Both the position numbers and the translations under genes were made by a program. A DNA stretch of 64,000 bases. It comes from an uncultured Pelagibacteraceae bacterium. Its GTDB lineage: Bacteria; Pseudomonadota; Alphaproteobacteria; Pelagibacterales; Pelagibacteraceae. Positions within the stretch are counted from its first letter, which is position 1. Each line of letters begins with the position of its first letter. Shown here piece by piece: positions 26,564 to 34,476 of this stretch. The stretch spans positions 1 through 64,000 of the forward strand of contig CACHHJ010000002.1 in the NCBI GenBank assembly GCA_902579585.1, in the 5' to 3' direction. The notes under the pieces are model-generated. The model made no database searches. It was not told the origin of the DNA and saw only the letters and a list, made by a program, of their open reading frames with translations.

Positions 26564-26583
26564 TATTATAATTATAATATATT
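26564..26583. promoter_or_regulatory. Minimal bidirectional promoter candidate (overlapping TATAAT boxes)
   Basis: The whole gap between two divergent start codons contains TATAAT at 26567-26572 and 26573-26578 on the plus strand and the mirror ATTATA at 26565-26570 and 26571-26576. The core TTATAATTATAA is a perfect palindrome. A -10 box this close to each ATG would put transcription starts at or next to the start codons. No SD sequence fits in the gap. In DNA this AT-rich, chance TATAAT is common. Confidence 0.4.
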
Positions 26584-27138
26584 ATGGTTTTAACAAAAAC
26601 TCCAATTTGTAATTTTGGTGAAAAACCTCATTCCTTTGAATTAAAAGATGTTAGTGAAAAAACTTATAATTTTACAGATTTGGTTGGAGAAAAAGGAACA
26701 TTGATCATGTTTATCTGTAATCACTGTCCATACGTAAAAGCAGTTATCAAAGATATCGTACATGATGCCGATAAACTAAAAAATTTAAATATCAATACCG
26801 TTGCTGTAATGTCTAATGATACTAAAAATTATCCGGATGATTCATTTGAAAACATGATTGAATTCTCAAAAATAAATAAATTTAATTTTCCTTACTTGTT
26901 TGATGAGACTCAAGAAATAGCAAAAAAATATGGGGCTGTATGTACGCCAGATTTTTTTGGATACAATGGCAATCTCGAATTACAATACAGGGGTCGAATT
27001 AGAGAGCTTAAAGATTTAAAACCTGTTTCAACGGGCGAAAGTGACTTATTTAATGCGATGAAGATGATTGCTGAAACAGGCAAAGGTCCTCAAAAACAAA
27101 TTCCAAGTATGGGCTGTAATATCAAGTGGTTTAAATAA
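26584..27138 (+). CDS. Thioredoxin-fold protein (AhpC/TSA-redoxin family)
   Basis: Cytoplasmic redoxin of 184 aa without a signal peptide. The active-site-like FICNHCPYVKAV (CxxC) is near residue 48, followed by a thioredoxin core with VMSNDTKNYPDDSFENM, LFDETQEIAKKYGAVCTPDFF (cis-Pro in CTPDFF) and YRGRI. It belongs to the stand-alone thioredoxin family proteins often annotated only as such; its electron donor and target are unknown. Its stop overlaps the next ATG by one base, so it is co-transcribed with the GT4 glycosyltransferase, with no obvious functional link. Confidence 0.83.
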   Translation: MVLTKTPICNFGEKPHSFELKDVSEKTYNFTDLVGEKGTLIMFICNHCPYVKAVIKDIVHDADKLKNLNINTVAVMSNDTKNYPDDSFENMIEFSKINKFNFPYLFDETQEIAKKYGAVCTPDFFGYNGNLELQYRGRIRELKDLKPVSTGESDLFNAMKMIAETGKGPQKQIPSMGCNIKWFK

Positions 27139-28232
27139 TGTTTGTAATATCAACAAGAAGCTTTCCACCTGAAACTGGAGGAATGCAAAACTTAATGGGT
27201 GGTCTAGCTAACGCTCTTTTAAATCATGGTCCAGTTAAAGTGTTTGCAGATAAATTTGAAGGATCTGAGGTGTATGATCAATCTTTAAAATTAGAAATTG
27301 AAAGATTTGGAGGTATAAAGTTATTTAGGAAATATAGAAAAGCAAATAGGCTTAATGATTTTATAAAATCAAATCAAAATATAAGGTCTATTTTTTTTGA
27401 TCATTGGAAAAGTATAGAAAAAATTAACGATAAAGTTATTGAGAAAGTACCAACATTTTGTTTGATACATTCCAAAGAAATTAATCACCCTTTGGGTTCC
27501 TCGTTAAATAAAAGGGTAATAAATTCTTTTAAAAAAACAAAATTTATAATTGCCAATTCAAATTTTACCAAAAAATTAGGAATTGAAATTGGGCTTCCAA
27601 AGGAAAAAATATATGTGATACATCCTGGATGTGAAGAACCTATTAAAATTGAAAAAGAATATGAATTGAAGGCTGACAAAATTTATCAAGACTCTTTTCC
27701 TAAAATTATTACCGTCGCAAGACTTGATAGAAGGAAAAATCACCAAAATATTCTTATGTGTGTAAGAAATTTAAAGGAAATATTTCCAAAAATTAAATAT
27801 GTTAGTGTTGGGGATGGTGAAGAGAGAAATAATTTAATCAAGCTTGTGAAGGAGTTGAAAATAGATAATGAGGTTACTTTACTGTCTAAACTAGATGGTA
27901 AACTTAAAAATGCTTTATTAAAAAAATCAAATTTGTTTTTAATGCCTTCAATATTACATAAAAAATCGGTTGAAGGTTTTGGAATATCATTTATTGAAGC
28001 TGCTTGTTATGGAGTAGGTTCCATTGGAGGTAAAATAGGCGGTGCCAGCGATGCAATCAAAGAGAATACTACAGGACTAATATGTGATGGGGACAACATC
28101 GAGTCAATTTACGAAAATGTAATTAAATTCTTTAAAAATGATGACTATAAAAAATATGGAAATAATGCTGAAAAGTTTTCTGAGAACTTTTATTGGAAGA
28201 TTATAATTAAAAAATATTTAAAATTAATTTAA
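27138..28232 (+). CDS. Glycosyltransferase family 4 (GT-B fold)
   Basis: Retaining glycosyltransferase of 364 aa. The N-terminal acceptor domain starts TRSFPPETGGMQNLMGGLANAL. The C-terminal nucleotide-sugar domain has VARLDRRKNHQNIL, VSVGDGEERNNL and the E-x7-E element EGFGISFIEAACYGVGSIGG. It probably builds an envelope glycan, but donor and acceptor are unknown. It overlaps the convergent GT9 gene by 9 bases. Confidence 0.87.
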   Translation: MFVISTRSFPPETGGMQNLMGGLANALLNHGPVKVFADKFEGSEVYDQSLKLEIERFGGIKLFRKYRKANRLNDFIKSNQNIRSIFFDHWKSIEKINDKVIEKVPTFCLIHSKEINHPLGSSLNKRVINSFKKTKFIIANSNFTKKLGIEIGLPKEKIYVIHPGCEEPIKIEKEYELKADKIYQDSFPKIITVARLDRRKNHQNILMCVRNLKEIFPKIKYVSVGDGEERNNLIKLVKELKIDNEVTLLSKLDGKLKNALLKKSNLFLMPSILHKKSVEGFGISFIEAACYGVGSIGGKIGGASDAIKENTTGLICDGDNIESIYENVIKFFKNDDYKKYGNNAEKFSENFYWKIIIKKYLKLI

Positions 28233-29159
28233 ATTTTCTTTTATTTTTTCATACACATCAGCCACATTAAGGTTTTTTAGATTATCTGCTCTTAAAGATT
28301 TAAAATTCTGACTTTCCATGCTCACTTTTTCTGGTGTTGTATGACTTCCGAACAAAACGACCCCTTTTTTATTTAAGTGGGCACATATGTGTGCTGGTCC
28401 TGTATCATTTGATACGATGTAGCTAGAATTATCTATTAAACTAATTAATTCATTAATATTAAGAGGTAATCCCTTATTTAAAATAACATTTACATCAAAC
28501 CTTTTAGCTTCATCAATCTCGTTAGGACCTGGCGCTATGGCTATATTAAATTCTTTACCAAAGTCCCGTTTTAAAAGACTGATCAAGTCTTTATAGTATG
28601 GCCATTTTTTTTTGTGTAATTTTGGAGAACAAAAAGGAAAAATTAAAATATATTTTCCCTCAAAATTTTGATTAACAATACTTTTTATATTTGTTAAAGC
28701 CCAAGTAAGATCTGGTTTTTTTGTAAATTTTCTATCTGAAATTCCTGATCTCTCAAGCTGTTGTTCCATTCTAGTTAAAACAGGCAAATTTTTTTGGGAA
28801 ATTGACTCTTCCTTAGATAAAAATGAATTACTACCTGACCAAAAAATATCATTTTTAAAAATAAATTTTCTATAAAAATTTGTTCTAGATGAATTTTGTA
28901 AATCAAATACTTTTGAGAAAGAAAATCTATCAAGCATTCTTTTTAATCTGAGTAAGTAAAAAAGATTCCATCTAGGTAGTCTTTTGTCAATTAATACTCC
29001 ATCAATATATGGGCACGAATACATAAACTTAGAGTAATGTGGAGTTGTAAGTAATAAAACTTTATCTTCGGGGAATTTATTTTTAATATCTTTAATAGCA
29101 CCGTTTGCTTGAATCAAATCTCCTAGCGATCCATGTTTTATTATCAGAATATTTGACAT
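28224..29159 (-). CDS. Glycosyltransferase family 9 (heptosyltransferase-like)
   Basis: GT-B enzyme of 311 aa resembling ADP-heptose:LPS heptosyltransferases. The N-terminus is ILIIKHGSLGDLIQANGAIKDI and the C-terminal donor site is IVSNDTGPAHICAHLNKKGVVLFGSHTTPEK. It likely adds a sugar to the LPS core. It lies 58 bases downstream of the speD-speE fusion on the same strand, so it could be read from that transcript, but the function looks unrelated to polyamines. Confidence 0.87.
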   Translation of the reverse strand: MSNILIIKHGSLGDLIQANGAIKDIKNKFPEDKVLLLTTPHYSKFMYSCPYIDGVLIDKRLPRWNLFYLLRLKRMLDRFSFSKVFDLQNSSRTNFYRKFIFKNDIFWSGSNSFLSKEESISQKNLPVLTRMEQQLERSGISDRKFTKKPDLTWALTNIKSIVNQNFEGKYILIFPFCSPKLHKKKWPYYKDLISLLKRDFGKEFNIAIAPGPNEIDEAKRFDVNVILNKGLPLNINELISLIDNSSYIVSNDTGPAHICAHLNKKGVVLFGSHTTPEKVSMESQNFKSLRADNLKNLNVADVYEKIKENLN

Positions 29160-29217
29160 AGGTTATAATTAAATAATAGAACTAAAAAACATCTTTTAAG
29201 CTAAAGTGCAATTGTGA

Positions 29218-30258
29218 CTATTTGTTGGAAGAGGAGATAAAATTCCATCTACAATCAAAACTTGGAATGAAAATTCCAGATAAATTTGTATTACCAAAGC
29301 TAGTTTCTAAAACTTTTGTCCAATTTTTAATTTGCTTTGGTTTTTTGTCCTGACATCCGACTTGAGCGGTTAGAGCTCCACCTTTTTTTAAAATTCTTTT
29401 TAAGCCTTTCATATTACGCTTTGCTAAATCTATGCAATATTGATCATCATTAAGATCTACAAATATATGATCATATTTAGAGTCCTCGATAGATTTGATG
29501 CTTTTAAATGCATCACCCCAATATGATTTTACTTTATTACTTTTTTTAATTCTTGATGTGATTTTAGGCAAATGCTTATAACTAAGTTCAACAACTTGTG
29601 GATCGAGTTCAAACCAATCAACAAAATTAAAATTATTTTGTAAACATTCTCTAACTACCCCACCGTCACCACCACCTATTACTGCTGCAATACCTTTTTT
29701 TTCACAAATACTGGTTCCAGATTTAACAAAAGTAGAACTATAAAGTTTTTCATCTTTTTCTGAAACTTGAAGCTCATCATCAATGAATAAAGCATTGCCA
29801 AACTCCTCGAGATTCAAAATCTCTAATTTTTGACCAACTTTTGAAACTAGTTTTTCCAAAATATCATTTACAACATAATATTTTTTTTGTCCTGGAGTGC
29901 TATAGATATCATCCTTTAAAGCAACACTACTTCTATCAAAATTATTAACAATTATTCTCTTATGATCTATTTCTTTTTTTAAAATATTTAAAGCTACTCG
30001 TGGTGAAATTTTACCACATGTAAAAAAGTCGAAGCTTACAACTCCTCTTTCTGGAAAAGTATGAAAACTCATATGACTTTCTGCTAATAAAGCTACAGAT
30101 GTGAAGCCTTGTGGTTCAAATTTGTGACTAGAAATTTTTAGCAATTCAACATTTGCTTTTTTTGAAATTTTGTAAAAAATCTTTTCGTAGAAATCGGGTG
30201 GATAATCTTTTTTTACCCCAAGAAAGTCTAGTGTGATATGCTCACCAACTTTTATCAT
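29218..30258 (-). CDS. speDE: SpeD-SpeE fusion: S-adenosylmethionine decarboxylase + aminopropyltransferase
   Basis: Single chain of 346 aa. Residues 1-110 are a class 1b AdoMet decarboxylase: LLAESHMSFHTFPERG with the processing site Glu60-Ser61 (pyruvoyl precursor), His66 and FDFFTCG Cys81, at the same spacing as Ser63/His68/Cys83 of the Thermotoga enzyme. Residues 125-346 are a spermidine synthase-like domain: IDDELQVSEKDEKLY, AAVIGGGDGGVVREC at 191-205, FELDPQVVEL, YWGDAF and DHIFVDLNDDQ. It should decarboxylate SAM and use the product to aminopropylate a polyamine, releasing MTA. The acceptor is not certain because some SpeE positions differ (DD for DG, YS for YH). The aldolase gene ends 7 bases upstream. 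Confidence 0.9.
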   Translation of the reverse strand: MIKVGEHITLDFLGVKKDYPPDFYEKIFYKISKKANVELLKISSHKFEPQGFTSVALLAESHMSFHTFPERGVVSFDFFTCGKISPRVALNILKKEIDHKRIIVNNFDRSSVALKDDIYSTPGQKKYYVVNDILEKLVSKVGQKLEILNLEEFGNALFIDDELQVSEKDEKLYSSTFVKSGTSICEKKGIAAVIGGGDGGVVRECLQNNFNFVDWFELDPQVVELSYKHLPKITSRIKKSNKVKSYWGDAFKSIKSIEDSKYDHIFVDLNDDQYCIDLAKRNMKGLKRILKKGGALTAQVGCQDKKPKQIKNWTKVLETSFGNTNLSGIFIPSFDCRWNFISSSNK

Positions 30259-30265
30259 TATAAAA

Positions 30266-30910
30266 TTAATCCTTTTTATAATTTTTCATCTTATCCAAAA
30301 CAATTTTCATTTCTCTTTTTGAAAGCAGTTTAGGTATTCCAATTCTTATTGCATTTATATATTGATGGCAAATATTTTCGACCTCTTGCGCAAGCTCAAA
30401 AGCATTATCTAAATTTTTTCCAAAAGTTATTTGACCGTGATTAGACATTAGACATGCTGATCTATTTTTAAGTGCTGATAAAATATTCTTTGATAAATTT
30501 CTTGTTCCAAAAGTAGCGTATTTAGCGCATTTTATGTCTTCTCCTCCGGCTACACCGACCATGTAATGAAAGGCAGGAATGTTTTTTTTATGTGTGGAAA
30601 CAGCCGTAGCACACGTAGAATGTGCATGCACTATAGCTTTAGCGTCAACTTTATTAACATAAATATCTTGGTGAAATCGCCATTCTGAAGACGGTTTTTG
30701 CTTTTTTTTGTCGAATCGACCTTTTAAGGAAACAAAAACAATATCTCTCGGTTTTAATACAGAATATTTAACTCCAGAAGGAGTAATATAAAAACCATTA
30801 ATATTTCCTTCATTTGCTCTTACGGAAATATTTCCTGATCTTAATGCAGACAAATTTGTTGTGTTCAATTTTTTTGCATATTTAATGACCTGTGCTCTAA
30901 GTTTTTTCAT
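30266..30910 (-). CDS. Class II aldolase, FucA-like; probable Ald2-type 5-methylthioribulose-1-phosphate aldolase
   Basis: Zinc-dependent class II aldolase/adducin-family protein of 214 aa. It carries the FucA-type catalytic Glu in PSSEWRFHQDIY, the zinc pair in AIVHAHSTCATAVS, the AFHYMVGVAGGEDI and YATFGTRNLS segments, and the third His in MSNHGQITFG. These segments are very close to E. coli fuculose-1-phosphate aldolase. Its position between mtnA (ATGA overlap) and speDE suggests the substrate is 5-methylthioribulose-1-phosphate, split to DHAP and a methylthio-aldehyde (DHAP shunt). An MtnB dehydratase is the alternative, but it would need mtnC/mtnD, which are not here. Confidence 0.78.
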   Translation of the reverse strand: MKKLRAQVIKYAKKLNTTNLSALRSGNISVRANEGNINGFYITPSGVKYSVLKPRDIVFVSLKGRFDKKKQKPSSEWRFHQDIYVNKVDAKAIVHAHSTCATAVSTHKKNIPAFHYMVGVAGGEDIKCAKYATFGTRNLSKNILSALKNRSACLMSNHGQITFGKNLDNAFELAQEVENICHQYINAIRIGIPKLLSKREMKIVLDKMKNYKKD

Positions 30911-31977
30911 TTAAATAAACCTTTTAAACCTTCTGAAGATGCTTCGCAGATGCCTTTTTCCGTTATCAGTCCCGTGACATACTTAGCAGGAGTAATATCA
31001 AATGCTAAATTCATAGCTTTACTTTTTTGGGGATAAATCAAAATTTTTGTTAATTTATTATTTTTATCTAAACCTTCTATAAAGGATAGTTCTTCTGAAT
31101 TTCTCTCCTCTATAGGAATATCTTTGAAATTTTTTAAATTCCAATCAATTGTTGAACTCGGTAGAGCAACATAAAAAGGAACTTTGTTATCATAAGCAGC
31201 TAAAGCTTTAAGATAAGTTCCAACCTTATTAGCTACATCTCCAGAGGCAAGAGTTCTATCTGTTCCTGTGATACACATGTCCACCTCTCCTCTTTGCATT
31301 AGAATTCCTCCAGTATTATCAGCAATAATAGTATTTGGTATTCCTTCTTCGTTAAGTTCGTAAGATGTTAAATTAGCTCCTTGATTTCTTGGCCTGGTTT
31401 CATCCACCCAAACATGGAGTTTAATTCCATTTTGGTGGGCATGATAAATTGGTGAAGTAGCAGTACCCCAATCAATAGTTGCAAGCCATCCTGCATTACA
31501 ATGTGTTAAAATGTTTATTGTATCTTTTTTCTTTTTATAAATTTTCTCAATTATTTTTAATCCGTTTAATCCAATATTTTTACAAAAACTTATATCTTCT
31601 TCACAGATAGCATGAGCTTCATTGATTGCAATTTTTAAAATTTCCTTACTATTAACCCCTGATAATTTTTTCATCATTCTATCAACTGCCCATTTTAAAT
31701 TTATTGCAGTTGGTCTCGATTTGATTAAGTCTTCACTAGCTTTTTTAAGAAATGACTGATCATTATTTTCAATTATGGATAACACTAAACCATAGGCGGC
31801 AGTAGCCCCAATTAATGGTGCACCTCTTACTTCCATTGTCTTAATTGCATTAATAGAGTCTTTAATATTTTTTAAATCTTTAATTATAAATTGATGAGGA
31901 AGTTTTGTTTGATCTATAATTTTAACAATATTATTCTCAAACCAAATTGTTCTAAATTCTTTTCCGTTTATGTGCAT
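30907..31977 (-). CDS. mtnA: 5-Methylthioribose-1-phosphate isomerase
   Basis: Converts MTR-1-P to MTRu-1-P. Hallmarks are MEVRGAPLIGATAAYG near residue 50, LTHCNAGWLATIDWGTAT with the catalytic Cys, WVDETRPRNQGANLT, and CITGTDRTLASGDVANKVGTY with the catalytic Asp. The track ORF extends into mtnP, but the ATG at 31977 (MHINGKEFRTIWF) gives the usual N-terminus and 356 aa, overlapping the mtnP stop by one base. It overlaps the aldolase gene by ATGA at its 3' end, so the MTA genes are tightly coupled. Confidence 0.94.
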   Translation of the reverse strand: MHINGKEFRTIWFENNIVKIIDQTKLPHQFIIKDLKNIKDSINAIKTMEVRGAPLIGATAAYGLVLSIIENNDQSFLKKASEDLIKSRPTAINLKWAVDRMMKKLSGVNSKEILKIAINEAHAICEEDISFCKNIGLNGLKIIEKIYKKKKDTINILTHCNAGWLATIDWGTATSPIYHAHQNGIKLHVWVDETRPRNQGANLTSYELNEEGIPNTIIADNTGGILMQRGEVDMCITGTDRTLASGDVANKVGTYLKALAAYDNKVPFYVALPSSTIDWNLKNFKDIPIEERNSEELSFIEGLDKNNKLTKILIYPQKSKAMNLAFDITPAKYVTGLITEKGICEASSEGLKGLFK

Positions 31978-32849
31978 TATTTTTTTAAAACTCTTCCAGC
32001 AATATACTCTAATTTCTTTATTGTTTTTTTTGTTCTTAATTTTGGATCCGTGATTATAGCGGTATCTAAACAATTGTTTGCAGGATCCTTATCAACTGCA
32101 AAATCTTTGAAAGTTTTAATAACTTCTTTAACCATATTTTGTGCATTCTCTGCATTCTTTTGAAGAGTTTTAATCACCATTGAAACATCAACTTCATCAT
32201 GTTCGGAATGCCAACAATCGTAATCGGTGACCATTGCAACTGTACAATATCTTATCTCGGCTTCTCTTGCTAATTTGGCTTCTGGCATATTTGTCATACC
32301 TATTACATCTGCACTCCATGATCTATATAAATTCGACTCTGCTAAAGTTGAAAACTGTGGTCCTTCCATAACAACATAAGTTCCTCCCATTTGATAATCA
32401 ATATTTAATTTTTTTAAAGCAGCTTCACAACACTCCCCCAAACCTTCGCTTGTAGGTTTTGCCATTGAAACATGAGCTACTATCTCTTCATCAAAAAATG
32501 TTTTGTCTCTGGAGAAAGTTCTATCAATAAACTGATCAACAATTACAAAAGTTCCAGGGCTCAGGTTTTCTTTTAAAGAACCAACTGCTGATACTGATAT
32601 TATGTCAGTGACACCTTGTTGTTTCATTGCATCAATATTTGCTCTAAAATTTATATTGGTTGGGCTTATTTTGTGACCTCTAGAATGTCGTGGAACAAAA
32701 CTTATATCATTTCCTTTAAACTTTGCTGTCATAATATCATCTGAGGGTTGTCCCCAGGAAGTTTTAACTTTTTTCCACTTAGTTTTTTGAAAACCTTCCA
32801 TGTTGTAAAGACCGCTTCCACCAATTATCCCAAGCTTTCTATTTTTCAT
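31977..32849 (-). CDS. mtnP: 5'-Methylthioadenosine phosphorylase
   Basis: Phosphorolytic cleavage of MTA to adenine and 5-methylthioribose-1-phosphate. The 290-aa protein has the MTAP/PNP class II motifs: GGSGLYNMEGF, the phosphate site FVPRHSRGHKISP, VSAVGSLKENLSPG, MEGPQFSTLAES and VIGMTNMPEAKLAREAEI, with VTDYDCWH favouring MTAP over purine nucleoside phosphorylase. It is the first gene of the minus-strand mtnP-mtnA-aldolase-speDE unit. Divergent apt starts 43 bases away and would reuse the adenine product. Confidence 0.94.
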   Translation of the reverse strand: MKNRKLGIIGGSGLYNMEGFQKTKWKKVKTSWGQPSDDIMTAKFKGNDISFVPRHSRGHKISPTNINFRANIDAMKQQGVTDIISVSAVGSLKENLSPGTFVIVDQFIDRTFSRDKTFFDEEIVAHVSMAKPTSEGLGECCEAALKKLNIDYQMGGTYVVMEGPQFSTLAESNLYRSWSADVIGMTNMPEAKLAREAEIRYCTVAMVTDYDCWHSEHDEVDVSMVIKTLQKNAENAQNMVKEVIKTFKDFAVDKDPANNCLDTAIITDPKLRTKKTIKKLEYIAGRVLKK

Positions 32850-32892
32850 GATTTAATTATTAATCTTTTTTTGTTAGATAATGAAGTAAAAT

Positions 32893-33420
32893 ATGGATTT
32901 AAAAAAATATATTAGATCAATACCTGACTATCCCAAAAAAGGCATTTTATTTAGGGATATAACAACTTTAATAAAAAACCCTGAGGCCTTTAACTTTAGT
33001 GTTGATAAAATTATAGAAATATCAAAAAAAATAAAATTTGATAAAGTTGCGGCCATAGAATCTAGAGGTTTTATTTTTGCTGCTGTTGTCTCTTATAGGT
33101 TGAAAAAACCTCTTATAATGATGAGAAAAAAAAATAAATTACCTGCTGAGAGATACTCTGTCGATTTTGAATTAGAATATGGGAAGGCCACAATAGAGAT
33201 ACACAAAGATTCAATTAGTAAAGGTGATAATGTTTTAATTATAGATGATTTGATTGCCACTGGTGGTACAGCTGAAGCTGGTGCAAAATTAGTTGAGATC
33301 TCACAGGGAAAAGTTGCTGGTTTTATTTTTATTATAAATTTATTTGATCTAGGTGGTAACCAAAAATTAAAAGATAATTCTTATTTTACTGAAAGTTTAA
33401 TAGACTTCCCTGGTCACTAA
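32893..33420 (+). CDS. apt: Adenine phosphoribosyltransferase
   Basis: Salvages adenine to AMP with PRPP. The 175-aa protein begins MDLKKYIRSIPDYPKKGILFRDITTL, the standard Apt N-terminus. It has AIESRGFIFA, RKKNKLPAERYSVDFELEYG, and the PRPP loop VLIIDDLIATGGTAEAG. Its divergent placement next to mtnP fits disposal of the adenine released from MTA. The stop directly abuts the end of the convergent epimerase gene. Confidence 0.97.
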   Translation: MDLKKYIRSIPDYPKKGILFRDITTLIKNPEAFNFSVDKIIEISKKIKFDKVAAIESRGFIFAAVVSYRLKKPLIMMRKKNKLPAERYSVDFELEYGKATIEIHKDSISKGDNVLIIDDLIATGGTAEAGAKLVEISQGKVAGFIFIINLFDLGGNQKLKDNSYFTESLIDFPGH

Positions 33421-34431
33421 TTATATTTCTTTTTTTATCCAAGTTGATGGTGTTAATTCATTTTGAATTTCAACATTGATATAATAATCAAAAGGTTTTA
33501 CTCCTCTTTTTTTAATATAATCGAATGTTTTTGTTATACCTGTTTTAAGATCAACGGTTGTCTTATAATTAAGTAACTTTCTTGCTTTGTTAGCTGAACA
33601 AGTGGCATGTTTGACTTCTTTTGGTCTATCAGGTTTATAAATTGGTTTTAAATTGCTCCCTGTCACATTTGAGCACAATTCAGCAACTTTGTTTATTGTC
33701 ACGAACTCCTCATCAGGTCCGATATTTATTATTTGTTTATTTAAATTTACTTGATCTTTCATTGGTATAAGACAGCTTAAACAATCATCAATGTATGAAA
33801 AGCATCGTTTTTGCTCTCCATCACCATAAATAATTGGAGCTTTATTTTGCAACATTCTGTTGAGCATAATTGATACAACGTTTCTAAAAGGGTCGTCATA
33901 CTTTTGCTTTGGCCCTATTATATTGTGTGGCACAGCAATCACCCACTCTATTTTATTCAACTCACATAAATTTATTAAAGTTTGCTCTGCTGCAACCTTT
34001 GCAATTGCATATGGATCAGCTGGACTTGACTTCATATCTTCGGTGAAAGGATATTTTTGTGAACCATATCTAGCCATTGATGAACAAAAAATTATTCTTT
34101 TTACTTTATTCGATACAGCAGCAGAGAATACCGATACAGAAGCTAAATAATTATTTTTACCTATCTCATATGGAGAAAAAACTGATAGGCCTTCATGTGC
34201 TGTTGCCGCACAATGATAAACGATGTCTACCCCTCTCATAAGTTCTTTTATTTTTTTTAGATCGCAACAATCTATTTTATGAAATTTAATATTTTTTGGA
34301 ACATTATCTTCATAACCTCCCATCATATTATCTATTCCAACTACTTCATCACCCATTTTAGATAATTTTTCTGCAAGGTGAGATCCTAAAAAGCCTGCAG
34401 CTCCGGTGATAAATACTTTATTTTTTTTCAT
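33421..34431 (-). CDS. NAD-dependent nucleotide-sugar epimerase/dehydratase (SDR family)
   Basis: Extended SDR enzyme of 336 aa. The N-terminal GAAGFLGSHLAEKL is the NAD-binding TGxxGFxG motif, the catalytic SSMARYG and YAIAKVAAEQ (Tyr-x3-Lys) are near residues 125-155, and IYGDGEQKRCFSYIDDC binds the nucleotide sugar. It resembles UDP-hexose 4-epimerases, though closely related 4,6-dehydratases and 5-epimerases cannot be excluded. It begins the surface-polysaccharide gene block and has no base between its stop and that of convergent apt. Confidence 0.83.
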   Translation of the reverse strand: MKKNKVFITGAAGFLGSHLAEKLSKMGDEVVGIDNMMGGYEDNVPKNIKFHKIDCCDLKKIKELMRGVDIVYHCAATAHEGLSVFSPYEIGKNNYLASVSVFSAAVSNKVKRIIFCSSMARYGSQKYPFTEDMKSSPADPYAIAKVAAEQTLINLCELNKIEWVIAVPHNIIGPKQKYDDPFRNVVSIMLNRMLQNKAPIIYGDGEQKRCFSYIDDCLSCLIPMKDQVNLNKQIINIGPDEEFVTINKVAELCSNVTGSNLKPIYKPDRPKEVKHATCSANKARKLLNYKTTVDLKTGITKTFDYIKKRGVKPFDYYINVEIQNELTPSTWIKKEI

Positions 34432-34476
34432 TGGTATTAATTTTTATATTTAAAAATGTCTCAAATCAATAAATAA

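Noticed and set aside
30266-30910. Annotation of the class II protein as methylthioribulose-1-phosphate dehydratase (mtnB)
   Set aside because: The sequence follows FucA-type aldolases through the whole active site and mtnC/mtnD are absent, so the aldolase call is better supported; MtnB is kept only as an alternative.
31978-32073. Longer mtnA start in the ORF track
   Set aside because: The extra 32 residues lie inside mtnP and are basic and unlike the family; the ATG overlapping the mtnP stop gives the normal MtnA N-terminus.
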